This document shows positions 21,524 to 29,076 of a stretch of 29,076 nucleotides of DNA, piece by piece (the stretch's first letter is position 1; each line of letters starts with the position of its first letter). The translations under genes were made by a program, and so were the position numbers. The DNA comes from Spirochaeta sp. (lineage in GTDB: Bacteria; Spirochaetota; Spirochaetia; DSM-27196; Alkalispirochaetaceae), in NCBI GenBank assembly GCA_007117185.1, contig SKHA01000316.1:1-29076 (forward strand), in the 5' to 3' direction. Below the pieces are notes generated by a model. That model was not told the origin of the DNA. It did no database searches and saw only the letters and a program-made list of their open reading frames with translations.

Positions 21524-22128
21524 ACGGCGAGGTCTGGCTGAACGCCTTCCTGGCGCTCTTTGCTATTGTAAATCCCCTGGGGAATATGGCTCTCTTCGCG
21601 GAGTTTACCGAGGAGCTGGACAGCCGTTCCCGCTTCCGCATCTTCAACATCGCCGCCGGAACGGGTGTTCTCACCCTGCTGGTTATGTCTCTGGCAGGCA
21701 GCTGGATCATGACCACCATATTCCAGATCGGGATCGACGAGTTTCGCATCGCCGGAGGGGTGATCCTCACCGTCCTGGCGGTGCGGTACATCGTCTTTCC
21801 CCCTCCAAAACAGACCGTCCAGCACCACACCGCCGATTCCATCCTGCAGATGGGGGTGGTCCCCATGGCGGTACCCCTGCTGGTGGGTCCCGGGTCGATC
21901 GTCACGGGGATCCTCGTTCTGGATCGGGACGGCGTCATGGTAAGCGTCACCGCCACAGTGGCGGTCTTCGCGGTGTGCTGGGTCCTCCTGCAGGTCTCGC
22001 CGCTGATAAACCGCTTTCTCGGAACGGTGGGACGGCTGATCATCGGCCGTATCCTGTGGATCTTCATCGGGGCTATCGGGGTGAGCTTTCTCACCAACGG
22101 GATCAAAGCGGTATTCTCCCTTGTCTGA
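21520..22128 (+). CDS. MarC/YhgN family inner-membrane protein
   Basis: The 202-residue protein has about six hydrophobic helices. It opens with FLALFAIVNPLGNMALFAEF, the conserved NPLGN motif of the MarC family. GIDEFRIAGGVILTVLAVRY, VPMAVPLLVGPGSIVTGIL and RLIIGRILWIFIGAIGVSF are the other conserved stretches. The family's function is unsettled; early links to multiple antibiotic resistance were not upheld. It starts within the ribokinase stop codon (ATGA), so it is translationally coupled to it, an unusual pairing. Confidence 0.88.
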   Translation: MNGEVWLNAFLALFAIVNPLGNMALFAEFTEELDSRSRFRIFNIAAGTGVLTLLVMSLAGSWIMTTIFQIGIDEFRIAGGVILTVLAVRYIVFPPPKQTVQHHTADSILQMGVVPMAVPLLVGPGSIVTGILVLDRDGVMVSVTATVAVFAVCWVLLQVSPLINRFLGTVGRLIIGRILWIFIGAIGVSFLTNGIKAVFSLV

Positions 22129-22135
22129 GAGACGC

Positions 22136-22164
22136 TTTTCTCGGGACAGGTTTGTCGCTACCTT
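22136..22164 (+). promoter_or_regulatory. Weak putative promoter of the efflux operon
   Basis: TTTTCT (22136-22141), a 17-base spacer and TACCTT (22159-22164). The -10-like element ends six bases before the GTG start at 22171, again predicting a leaderless message. The match is weak. Confidence 0.25.
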
Positions 22165-22170
22165 GGTATC

Positions 22171-23475
22171 GTGACAAAAGCGCTCCTGACAGTCCTGTTG
22201 CTCCTCGCGGTCCTGGCGTCCGCCACCGCGCGAGACCTTTCTCTGACCGAAGCGATCGAGCTGGCCCTCAGGCGGGACCCGCAGGTACAGCGCAGCGAGC
22301 TGTCCCTGGCGGCAGCGCAGCGAACCCTGGACCAGCGCTGGGGACTCTTCCTGCCCGCGGCAACGGTCCAGGCAGGGACCAGCTACCGGCACCCCCTGTT
22401 CACCGAGGCCAGACCGGGAACAGACCCCTGGAGCAGCAGCGCGTCAGTCGGGCTGAACCTGCAACTGTCGGCGGCAGTAGGACCACAGCTCGCAGCGCTG
22501 GAGGTTCAGCGGCAGATTGCCTCCCTCACCAGGGACACCCGTCTTTTGGCGCTGGCTGCTCAGGTGCGCCGCCGTTACTACGGGCTGGTCAACACCAGGC
22601 AGCAGCTGCAATTGCTGCAGGAAGACATCCGCCTGGCCCGGGAACAGGCAGACCAGACCCGGGTTCGCTTTGAATCGGGGTTGGTGAGCCAGCGGGTTCT
22701 GCTGCAGGCGCAGCTGAACGCCGAACGGGCACACCTGGCCCTCCGTCAAAGCAGCGCCGAGTACCAGCTGCAGGTGACGCGCTTCCTGTCCATCATCGGC
22801 CTTGAAGAGCCGGCGACTGAGCTGACCCTGGCTGACGATTTCGGTCTTCCGGTGCGGCGAATCGATCCGGACCAGCTATCGGAACGCCCGGCTACCGCTC
22901 TGGACCTGGCCTCGGAGGAACTGGCCCTGCGCAACGCCGAGCTCTCGCTGCGCCAGGAGATCCTGGCAACCCGGAGCCCCACCCTGGGACTGTCCAGCAG
23001 CTGGAGCTCGTCCTTTGCAGGAGAGAGCTGGTCAGACTCGCTGAACCTGTCTGTTTCGGTATCCATGCCCCTGGACGGCTTCATCGCCGCCTCCGGACGG
23101 GGGCAGCGGGTAGACCGGGCGGAACTGCAGCGGCAACAGGCGCAGATCACCCGGGACGACCAGCTGGAACAGCATCGCCTCACTGTTCGGGATCTGGTGG
23201 CGCAGATCAACCAGGCAGTGGAGCAGCTGTCCATCGCGGACATGCAGATCGACCTGGCTGAACAATCGCTGGAACTGACCCGCACCGGTTTCGACCGGGG
23301 CACGGTGGAACGTCTGGAACTGGAACGAACCCAGCGGGATCTTCTTGACGCCCGCATCTCCCGTGCAGCCGGAGAATACCGGTACGCGCTGGCGGTGACC
23401 GACCTGGCTCAGCACCTGGGGGCGGAGAGCCCGGAAGCGCTGTTGCGGGAATTGAGACCACTGGAGGAACGATAA
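22171..23475 (+). CDS. TolC-family outer-membrane efflux channel
   Basis: The 434-residue protein starts at GTG with no clear ribosome binding site. The signal peptide is KALLTVLLLLAVLASATA, cleaved before RDLSLTEAIELALRRDPQVQ, the usual first helix of outer-membrane efflux proteins. Two repeats of long coiled-coil helices follow, rich in Leu, Gln and Arg (LQLLQEDIRLAREQADQTRV; LQRQQAQITRDDQLEQHR), with beta-strand segments such as PTLGLSSSWSSSFAG between them. The channel exports substrates delivered by the RND pump encoded two genes on. One base separates its stop from the fusion-protein start. Confidence 0.9.
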   Translation: MTKALLTVLLLLAVLASATARDLSLTEAIELALRRDPQVQRSELSLAAAQRTLDQRWGLFLPAATVQAGTSYRHPLFTEARPGTDPWSSSASVGLNLQLSAAVGPQLAALEVQRQIASLTRDTRLLALAAQVRRRYYGLVNTRQQLQLLQEDIRLAREQADQTRVRFESGLVSQRVLLQAQLNAERAHLALRQSSAEYQLQVTRFLSIIGLEEPATELTLADDFGLPVRRIDPDQLSERPATALDLASEELALRNAELSLRQEILATRSPTLGLSSSWSSSFAGESWSDSLNLSVSVSMPLDGFIAASGRGQRVDRAELQRQQAQITRDDQLEQHRLTVRDLVAQINQAVEQLSIADMQIDLAEQSLELTRTGFDRGTVERLELERTQRDLLDARISRAAGEYRYALAVTDLAQHLGAESPEALLRELRPLEER

Positions 23476-23476
23476 C

Positions 23477-24424
23477 GTGAGAAACGGCGAACGGATCGTC
23501 AATGCGGTGATGGTTCTGGTGATCGTGGTGGTCGCCGGGGCCATTCTATGGAATATGCAGGAACCGGAAGCACCCTCAACGACCCGGCCAGATGCCGGTC
23601 CCCGTCGCCCCGCCGCCGCTGCCGGCCCCGATGCCACAGCGGTACTTGTTTCGCCGGTGGATACCGGAACGGTTCGCACCACCGTGCGCACCAACGGTGA
23701 GGTTGTGGTTCGCAACCAGGTTCACGTGTTTTCCACCGTTGCCGGACGGGTGGCCACGGCGCCTCCGCCCATTGGCGCCACGGTACAGCAGGGGCAGAGC
23801 GTTGCCGTGATAGACCCGTCCCGCCCGGGAGAGACGTTCTCCCTCAGTACCGTCACCAGCCCCGTCGGGGGTACCGTCACCGCCGCGGGGGCAAACGTCG
23901 GGGATACCGTAACCACCCAGACCACCCTGCTCACGGTGAGCGACCTCTCCCGCCTGGAAGTTCGCACCTGGATCCCCGAGCGCTTCATCGGGCTGCTGCG
24001 GCCGGGGCTCACAGCTACCCTGACCTTCGAAGCGTACCCCGGAGAGACCTTCGCCGCCAGGGTGACCCGTCTGGCACCGCAGCTTGACCCGGCCAGCCGG
24101 ACCCTGGAGATCACCCTGGAACTGACAGCGCCGGACAGAAGGGTGCGTCCGGGGATGTTTGCCACGGTGGAACTGGTCACCCGGGAACGTTCCGGGGTGC
24201 TGACGGTACCCCGGTCAGCGGTCCTTGAGAGCTGGCAGGAACACTACGTCTTCGTTGTTGACGCCGACGGCGTAGCCCGACGTCGACCCGTCACCCTGGG
24301 GCTTGAAGGGGCCGGCACGGTAGAGGTGACCCAGGGGCTGGAGCGGGAAGAACAGCTGGTGACCAGGGGGCAGACCTTCCTCACCGACGGCGTTCCGGTA
24401 CGCATCGTGGAGGACCGGATATGA
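23477..24424 (+). CDS. RND efflux membrane-fusion (periplasmic adaptor) protein
   Basis: The 315-residue protein begins at GTG, with GGAGG inside the end of the channel gene. An N-terminal membrane helix (VNAVMVLVIVVVAGAILW) acts as an anchor or signal. The barrel-sandwich domain comes as two half-motifs: VHVFSTVAGRVATAPPPIGA with QGQSVAVID, then TVTSPVGGTVTAAGANVGDT. The alpha-hairpin that usually lies between them is almost absent. The beta-barrel LEVRTWIPERFIGLL and RPGMFATVELV follow, then the membrane-proximal domain. It bridges pump and channel. A hairpin-less adaptor is seen in some small heavy-metal or lipid exporters; the substrate is not evident. It overlaps the pump gene by 4 bases. 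Confidence 0.9.
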   Translation: MRNGERIVNAVMVLVIVVVAGAILWNMQEPEAPSTTRPDAGPRRPAAAAGPDATAVLVSPVDTGTVRTTVRTNGEVVVRNQVHVFSTVAGRVATAPPPIGATVQQGQSVAVIDPSRPGETFSLSTVTSPVGGTVTAAGANVGDTVTTQTTLLTVSDLSRLEVRTWIPERFIGLLRPGLTATLTFEAYPGETFAARVTRLAPQLDPASRTLEITLELTAPDRRVRPGMFATVELVTRERSGVLTVPRSAVLESWQEHYVFVVDADGVARRRPVTLGLEGAGTVEVTQGLEREEQLVTRGQTFLTDGVPVRIVEDRI

Positions 24425-27400
24425 CCCTGCCGGAACTCTCGGTACAGCGACCGATTACCATCGTGGTGCTCACCACCCTGTTGGTGGGTATCGCCATGAT
24501 CATCATTCCCGGGTTGGCGGTGAACCTGTACCCCGAAGTGAGCCCACCGGTGATTTCCGTCTCCACCTCGTTTACCGGCGCGGGCCCGGAGGACGTAGAG
24601 CAGAACGTGACGATACCGCTGGAGGCGGCCCTCGCCGCGGTGACGGGGCTGGATTCGATCACCTCGACCTCCGGCGCCGGTTCAAGCCGCATCACCCTGC
24701 GCTTCCGGTACGGAGAGGACCTGGACGAGGCGATGCGGGAAGTAACGGCAATTCTGGCTACGGTGACGAACCGCCTCCCCGCAGATGCGTCGGCGCCGGT
24801 GGCCCGTAGCTTCAACCTGGCCAACGTGCCGATCATGCAACTGGTGATCCGGGGCTCCTACCCCCTTGAAGAGCTTCGATCTGTCGCCCAGGATCGGGTG
24901 ACCCCGGCGGTGGAACGGATCCCCGGTGTTGCTGCCGCCGATGTGGCCGGCGGGGGCAGCCGTCAGGTGCGGGTGAACCTCTCCCAGAACCGCCTCGCGG
25001 CGTACCAGCTTACCTCCAGCGCGGTCATCGCCGCGCTGGGCAACCAGAACGTGCTGGTCAGCGGGGGGACCCTCGCCCGGGACGCTACCGAGTTCCAGCT
25101 GCGCATCAACGAGGAGATCACCTCCCTGGACGAGTTGCGTCGGGTTGTGATCCGCGCCACCGACGGTGGGGGCGGGGCCGCCAGCGGAGGGGCGCGAAAC
25201 CGCCTGGTTCGCCTTGAAGATGTTGCCGACGTCACCCTGGCCTACAGCAGCGAGTCCACCAGGGTCTACGTGAACGGCCAGCCCGGGGTGTTTGTGCGGG
25301 TACAGAACAGCAGCGACAGCAACGCGGTGCAGGTAGCCGACACGATCCGCGCCGCCCTGGAGGCGATCAACGCCGACCTTCCCCAGGGGATGGAGGTCTC
25401 GGTTCTCTCGGACAACACCGCCCTGATTCGGGCCACCCTCAGCCAGGTCTACGACGCGGCACTGCAGGGGGCGGTTCTGGCGATGGCGGTCCTCTTCTTT
25501 TTTCTGCGCAACATAAAGAGTACGATCATCATCGGTCTGTCCCTGCCTATCTCCATCGTCCTCACCCTGATGGCCATGTCCGTCACCGGCCTCACCCTCA
25601 ACCTGCTGACCCTCACCGGGCTGATCATGGGGCTGGGAATGGTGGTAGACGGCTCCATCGTTATCCTGGAAAACATCCACAACTACCGCGAACGCGGGGC
25701 CAAAGCAGCAGTAGCGGCGATTCTGGGCAGTCAGGAGATGTACCGGGCGATCATCGCCTCCACCGCCACCACCCTGGCGGTGTTCATTCCGGCGATGATC
25801 TTCAGAAACGAGCTGGAGTTCATGGGGCAGTTCTTCGGTGATCTGGTCTTCACCGTGGTGATCTCCCTGATCGTCTCGCTGATCGTGGCGATCACCATCG
25901 TTCCGGCCCTGGCGGGGGCGCTGCTGCCGCTGAACACCCGCGTGCAGAAGCCGCTTCGCCTGGCGCCGCTACGCATTCTGGACGACGGTATGGAGCGGAT
26001 GTTCAAGGGGCTGGAGCACGGTTACCGCCGCGCCCTGGAATACGCGACGGGGCATCGTCTGGTGGTGATAACCCTCACGGCGCTCATTCTTGTGTACTCG
26101 CTGATGCAGTTCGAGGGCACCGGCATCAACCTCTTCGTCAGAAGCCGCACCGACGATACGGCGTTCTTCTCCCTCACCATGCCGGTGGGTACCCCTATCG
26201 AGGAGACCGAGGCGGTGCTTCTTGAACTCGGAGAGGTGGTGGAACGGGAAGTACAGGGGTGGAACACCATCGTCATTTCTGCGGGGGCGGGACGGTGGGG
26301 CAACGTTGCCGGTTCCCACCAGGGATCGCTGCAGATCACACTGCCCCCGCCGGCAGAGCAGATCGATACGCCGGCGACGATCAACCGCAAGCTGACCCCG
26401 ATGCTCACCTCCGTCCCGGGAGCGCAATTTTCCTTCGCCGCGGGACGCCGGGCAGGAACCGGTTCGGCGGTACGCGTCGAGGTGACATCGGAGAATGCCG
26501 ATCAGGCCACCGCCACCGCCGAAGAGATCCGCGCAATCATGACCTCCCGGCTGCCTCAGATCCTGGACCCCCAGCTGAGCCTTGAGCGGGGCGGTCCGGA
26601 GCTGGCGATCCGGGTGGACCGCGACCGCGCTGCCGCCCTGGGTATCTCCGTTCCCGCCCTGGCCCGGGAGATCCGCACCGCCTACAGCGGTACTCGAGCC
26701 ACCACCATCAAGGACGATGGCGTGCTGCTGGATGTCTTTGTGCAGCTCCGGGAAGAGGACCGCCTGGGACCACAGAGCCTGGACGGCATCCTCGTGTCCG
26801 CCGGCGGCGGTACCCTCATCCCCCTGTCCAACGTGGCGTCATTCGTTGAGGGGCGCGCCCCAACAAGCATCAACCGGGAAAATCGTCGGCGCATCGTCAC
26901 CGTCAGCGGCGACCTGCCGTCGGAAGTCGCCGCCACCGAGTTCCAGCCGTTGATGGAGCAGACGATCAGGGAGCGACTCAACGTTCCCCAGGCGGTGGAG
27001 GTCTCCTTCGGCGGCGAAGCTCAGGAGATCAACCGCTTCGGCGGCACCTTTCTGCTGATCATCGCCGTGGCGGTGATCCTGGTCTTCGGGATTATGGCCA
27101 GTCAGTTCGAGTCGTTCCTGGACCCGCTGGTGATCTTCTTCTCCATCCCCCTGCTGTTCGTCGGGGTGATCTGGATCTACCGCTTCAGCAGCGAACCCTT
27201 CTCGCTCTTCGCGGCGGTAGGGGTGGTGGCGCTGGTGGGCATCGTGGTCAACAACGGCATCGTTCTGGTGGACTACACCAACACCCTGCGGGCCCGGGGA
27301 CTCTCGGTGCACCAGGCGGTGCTGGCGGCTGGGCAGAGCCGGCTGCGACCGATCCTCATGACCAGCCTCACCACCATCCTGGGGATGGTGCCCCTGGCGT

Positions 27401-27615
27401 TCTTCCCCGGCGAGGGCGCCGAGACGATGCAGCCCATTGGCAAGACCATCGTGGGAGGGCTGGCGGCCAGTTCGATCATGACCCTCTTCGTGACTCCGGT
27501 GATGTACTCTCTCCTGAACAGCTGGCGGGACCGTCCGAAGGGGGACACAACCGAACCGACGGCGGCGCCCGTACCTGCGGAAGACGACGCAGATCAACTC
27601 CGGGACGCCCAATGA
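24421..27615 (+). CDS. RND-family efflux pump (AcrB/MdtB-like)
   Basis: The 1064-residue protein has full family length. It opens LPELSVQRPITIVVLTTLLVG, the first membrane helix of hydrophobe/amphiphile exporters. The proton-relay helix 4 reads GLIMGLGMVVDGSIVILENI, with one acidic residue, Asp410, where AcrB has two; many homologues have this single-Asp form. The helix-10 counterpart is VGIVVNNGIVLVDYTNTLRARG. Large periplasmic loops between helices 1-2 and 7-8 carry the porter domain (for example ITSTSGAGSSRITLRF and SLERGGPELAIRVDRDRAAA). Helices 11-12 end with RPILMTSLTTILGMVPLAFF. It drives drug, detergent or lipid export with proton or sodium flow. The ATG lies inside the adaptor stop. 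Confidence 0.93.
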   Translation: MTLPELSVQRPITIVVLTTLLVGIAMIIIPGLAVNLYPEVSPPVISVSTSFTGAGPEDVEQNVTIPLEAALAAVTGLDSITSTSGAGSSRITLRFRYGEDLDEAMREVTAILATVTNRLPADASAPVARSFNLANVPIMQLVIRGSYPLEELRSVAQDRVTPAVERIPGVAAADVAGGGSRQVRVNLSQNRLAAYQLTSSAVIAALGNQNVLVSGGTLARDATEFQLRINEEITSLDELRRVVIRATDGGGGAASGGARNRLVRLEDVADVTLAYSSESTRVYVNGQPGVFVRVQNSSDSNAVQVADTIRAALEAINADLPQGMEVSVLSDNTALIRATLSQVYDAALQGAVLAMAVLFFFLRNIKSTIIIGLSLPISIVLTLMAMSVTGLTLNLLTLTGLIMGLGMVVDGSIVILENIHNYRERGAKAAVAAILGSQEMYRAIIASTATTLAVFIPAMIFRNELEFMGQFFGDLVFTVVISLIVSLIVAITIVPALAGALLPLNTRVQKPLRLAPLRILDDGMERMFKGLEHGYRRALEYATGHRLVVITLTALILVYSLMQFEGTGINLFVRSRTDDTAFFSLTMPVGTPIEETEAVLLELGEVVEREVQGWNTIVISAGAGRWGNVAGSHQGSLQITLPPPAEQIDTPATINRKLTPMLTSVPGAQFSFAAGRRAGTGSAVRVEVTSENADQATATAEEIRAIMTSRLPQILDPQLSLERGGPELAIRVDRDRAAALGISVPALAREIRTAYSGTRATTIKDDGVLLDVFVQLREEDRLGPQSLDGILVSAGGGTLIPLSNVASFVEGRAPTSINRENRRRIVTVSGDLPSEVAATEFQPLMEQTIRERLNVPQAVEVSFGGEAQEINRFGGTFLLIIAVAVILVFGIMASQFESFLDPLVIFFSIPLLFVGVIWIYRFSSEPFSLFAAVGVVALVGIVVNNGIVLVDYTNTLRARGLSVHQAVLAAGQSRLRPILMTSLTTILGMVPLAFFPGEGAETMQPIGKTIVGGLAASSIMTLFVTPVMYSLLNSWRDRPKGDTTEPTAAPVPAEDDADQLRDAQ

Positions 27616-27944
27616 CCCGTATCGAAGTGATCGCCAACCAGTCCGTTCAGCCGGACCTGCTGGAAGCGCTGAACCGCGCCATTCCCGACGGGTACTACAC
27701 CCTCTGGCGGGACGTTCTGGGTCGCGGCGGCCAGGGTACCCGGCGGGGCGACCCGATCTGGCCGGAACGAAACGTGGTACTCCTGGCGTACGTGCCGGAT
27801 ACCGCGGTGATGGCTATACGGGCGGCGCTGGTGGAGCTGAAGGAGCGTTTTCCCCGGGAGGGGATCACCCTGTTTGAACTGCCGGGGGCGCGGGAGGTGG
27901 AGCTGAAGCGCGCCCCTTCGGGACAGTCTTCACCGGGACAGTGA
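27612..27944 (+). CDS. PG0541-type, PII-like transporter-associated protein
   Basis: The 110-residue protein starts inside the pump gene's stop (ATGA) and is clearly the fourth gene of the efflux operon. TRIEVIANQSVQPDLLEALN, GYYTLWRDVLGRGGQG, DPIWPERNVVLLAYVPD and MAIRAALVELKERFP match the PG0541 transporter-associated proteins, ferredoxin-like alpha-beta proteins related to PII (GlnB) and CutA. The conserved GRG plus WPE-N segment resembles a PII ligand-binding loop. Such proteins accompany RND operons in Bacteroidetes and spirochaetes, and no function is settled. A trimeric sensor acting on pump or channel is a reasonable guess. The end overlaps the facing RNase D-like gene by 15 bases. 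Confidence 0.75.
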   Translation: MTRIEVIANQSVQPDLLEALNRAIPDGYYTLWRDVLGRGGQGTRRGDPIWPERNVVLLAYVPDTAVMAIRAALVELKERFPREGITLFELPGAREVELKRAPSGQSSPGQ

Positions 27945-28778
27945 CTGAATATCCCTGACCACCAGCTCTCTGACGTGCCGGGGAACCCGCCGGTTCGGCT
28001 CCAGCGCCGCCGGGGCCATCTTCCCTGCTGCCAGCGCAAAGAGCTGCCGTTTGGGCACCACCATATCCGGCGGCACGTCCACCTGCCGGGCGTAGCCGTC
28101 GCGAATATCGTAGATCCGCCGAAAGAGCTCCTGCCCGGCGGTACCCAGCCTGCGAAACTCGTTGGAACGGAAGAGCCGCGGCGGCCGGGAGGTGTCCGGG
28201 GCCTTCTCCTGCACCGCGGCGTTTTTGACCTCGTACTGGGCGCTCAGACCACGAGCCTCCAGCTCCGCCATCAGGTGGTCCCGGAGCTGGAAAAGGTAGG
28301 CCACGTCTGAAAGGGCGTACTCCACCGCATCCTGCGCCAGCGGTCGGGTGGTCCAGTTGTAGCGCTGAAAGCGGGATTTCTTCTCGATGGTGACCCCCAG
28401 CGCCTGGGAAAGGACGGAGCCAAGATCCCGCTTGGGGTACTCCAGCAGATCCACCGCCGGTTTCAGGTCCACAATCGAATGAATCCTGGTGTCCATCGTT
28501 TTGAACAGGAGGGACTGATCGCTCATCGCGTCGTACATCACCTTGGTGATCTGCCGGTCCTCAAAGAACTCCTTCAACGCCTCGGTGCTCACCGGTACCG
28601 GATCCACCGCCACCAGCTGCTCGCCGTCAAAGATCTGCACCAGGCACAGCCGTTCGCCGTAGACGTGGAGGTTGAACTCACCCTCGATATCAAGGGCGAC
28701 CTCGGCATTTCCCCGTGAAAGCAGCTGCCGTTGCCACTGCCGCAGCGCGTCGTCCCCGGTGATGAACAGATATTCCAT
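27930..28778 (-). CDS. RNase D-like 3'-5' exonuclease with HRDC-like tail
   Basis: The 282-residue protein starts at the ATG at 28776-28778 (MEYLFITGDDALRQW); the frame is open further upstream but without family similarity. The DEDDy exonuclease core is intact: Asp30 and Glu32 in VALDIEGEF, Asp87 in MYDAMSDQSLL, and Tyr154 with Asp158 in EYALSDVAYL. The 215-282 segment (FRRIYDIRDGYARQVDVPPD, VPKRQLFALA) resembles one HRDC domain, while classical RNase D has two and about 370 residues. It should trim RNA 3' ends, for example tRNA precursors, with two metal ions. There is no ribosome binding site; a promoter with ideal spacing predicts a leaderless message. It faces the efflux operon. Confidence 0.88.
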   Translation of the reverse strand: MEYLFITGDDALRQWQRQLLSRGNAEVALDIEGEFNLHVYGERLCLVQIFDGEQLVAVDPVPVSTEALKEFFEDRQITKVMYDAMSDQSLLFKTMDTRIHSIVDLKPAVDLLEYPKRDLGSVLSQALGVTIEKKSRFQRYNWTTRPLAQDAVEYALSDVAYLFQLRDHLMAELEARGLSAQYEVKNAAVQEKAPDTSRPPRLFRSNEFRRLGTAGQELFRRIYDIRDGYARQVDVPPDMVVPKRQLFALAAGKMAPAALEPNRRVPRHVRELVVRDIQSLSR

Positions 28779-28784
28779 GGGACC

Positions 28785-28813
28785 ATCGTACCGGCCGTCG
28801 CCACCGGTGTCTA
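28785..28813 (-). promoter_or_regulatory. Promoter of the RNase D-like gene, predicted leaderless
   Basis: Leftward TAGACA (28813-28808, five of six), a 17-base spacer and TACGAT (28790-28785, four of six). The -10 ends six bases before the ATG, so transcription should start at the start codon. Confidence 0.5.
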
Positions 28814-28999
28814 TCGAACCGCCTCCAGGAGAATCTGCAAGCCCGAGTACCCATAGAACCCGGCGGCAGCGGTGATCGCGGTGAGCGCTGCCAGGGAGAT
28901 CCACCCCAGCCGGCGCGTTGCAGCATCCTCACCGCTGACCGCCCAGACGAGGGCGGCAGCCACGTTGACCACCGGAATCACAAGAATCAGCGCTCTCAT
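28811..28999 (-). CDS. Small two-helix membrane protein, unknown function
   Basis: The 62-residue protein starts at an ATG with GGAGGT upstream. It has two hydrophobic segments, ALILVIPVVNVAAALVWAV and LGWISLAALTAITAAAGFYG, joined by a short charged loop (SGEDAATRR), so it is a likely helical hairpin in the inner membrane. Its ATG overlaps the TAA of the preceding partial gene by one base, so the two are coupled. I do not recognise a family. The good start signal and the coupling argue for a real gene. Confidence 0.65.
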   Translation of the reverse strand: MRALILVIPVVNVAAALVWAVSGEDAATRRLGWISLAALTAITAAAGFYGYSGLQILLEAVR

Positions 29000-29076
29000 T
29001 ACTGTACCTCCAACTGGGCGGCCATCGCTTCCATGTCCACGATCTCCGCCAGATCGTTCAGCATCGCCTGCACCGC
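28999..29076 (-). CDS. C-terminal tail of an unidentified protein (5' part outside window)
   Basis: The last 25 codons of a leftward gene enter from the right edge and read AVQAMLNDLAEIVDMEAMAA, then QLEVQ and stop. The segment is helical and acidic. The TAA overlaps the ATG of the small membrane protein (TAATG). Too short to assign. Confidence 0.6.
   Translation of the reverse strand, partial: AVQAMLNDLAEIVDMEAMAAQLEVQ

Noticed and set aside
22129..22170. Possible terminator after marC (GAGA-CGCTTT-TCTC)
   Set aside because: The stem has only 4 bp, is not GC-rich, and lacks a T-run after it.

Overview
The window is GC-rich chromosomal DNA, densely coded on both strands. It has no tRNA, rRNA, CRISPR array or intact mobile element that I can see. 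I infer a free-living, saccharolytic, anaerobic or facultative spirochaete (Spirochaeta/Alkalispirochaeta-like). The reasons are the sugar-binding protein whose signal peptide ends in WAGGGRE, an NfnAB pair, an Rpn-type nuclease relic, a YwbE-like protein, and an RND operon that ends in a PG0541-type gene. This placement is inference; I could not run a search.

Left part (1-2250): a lipoprotein cut by the window edge, then about 1.6 kb of decayed DNA. It holds an Rpn/PDDEXK_2 nuclease relic whose stop codon lies in a pentanucleotide repeat, an intact ywbE-like gene, and a broken aryl-sulfate sulfotransferase. Next come nfnA-nfnB (2268-4588), an electron-bifurcating ferredoxin:NADP+ oxidoreductase. 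Two divergent signalling genes follow: a 7TM diguanylate cyclase with a lipobox (4590-6347) and a triple-PAS HisKA_2 histidine kinase (6396-8129).

Centre (8126-22128): a glycan-use locus. Leftward run a GH2 beta-mannosidase, a GH1 beta-glucosidase, a GH20 hexosaminidase and a GNAT acetyltransferase, packed as one operon. Behind its own promoter and a 31-bp palindrome follows a FadR-type regulator with a KDG-kinase-like gene. Rightward from the shared control region (16009-16098, with an 18-bp palindrome) run a ROK regulator, a sugar-binding protein and two ABC permeases, then a ribokinase and a MarC protein. No ABC ATPase is encoded, so a shared one is probably used. All three hydrolases lack signal peptides. 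The locus therefore looks built to import short beta-linked oligosaccharides, with mannose and N-acetylhexosamine among the possible residues, and to split them in the cytoplasm.

Right part (22171-29076): a tripartite efflux operon (TolC-type channel, membrane-fusion protein, RND pump) with a PII-like PG0541-type gene coupled to its end. Facing it are an RNase D-like exonuclease, a 62-residue two-helix membrane protein and the tail of one more gene.

A recurring pattern is that several genes (ywbE, nfnA, gntR, the TolC-like gene, the RNase D-like gene) lack a good Shine-Dalgarno sequence. Instead each has a -10-like hexamer ending 6-8 bases before the start codon, which predicts leaderless or nearly leaderless transcripts.
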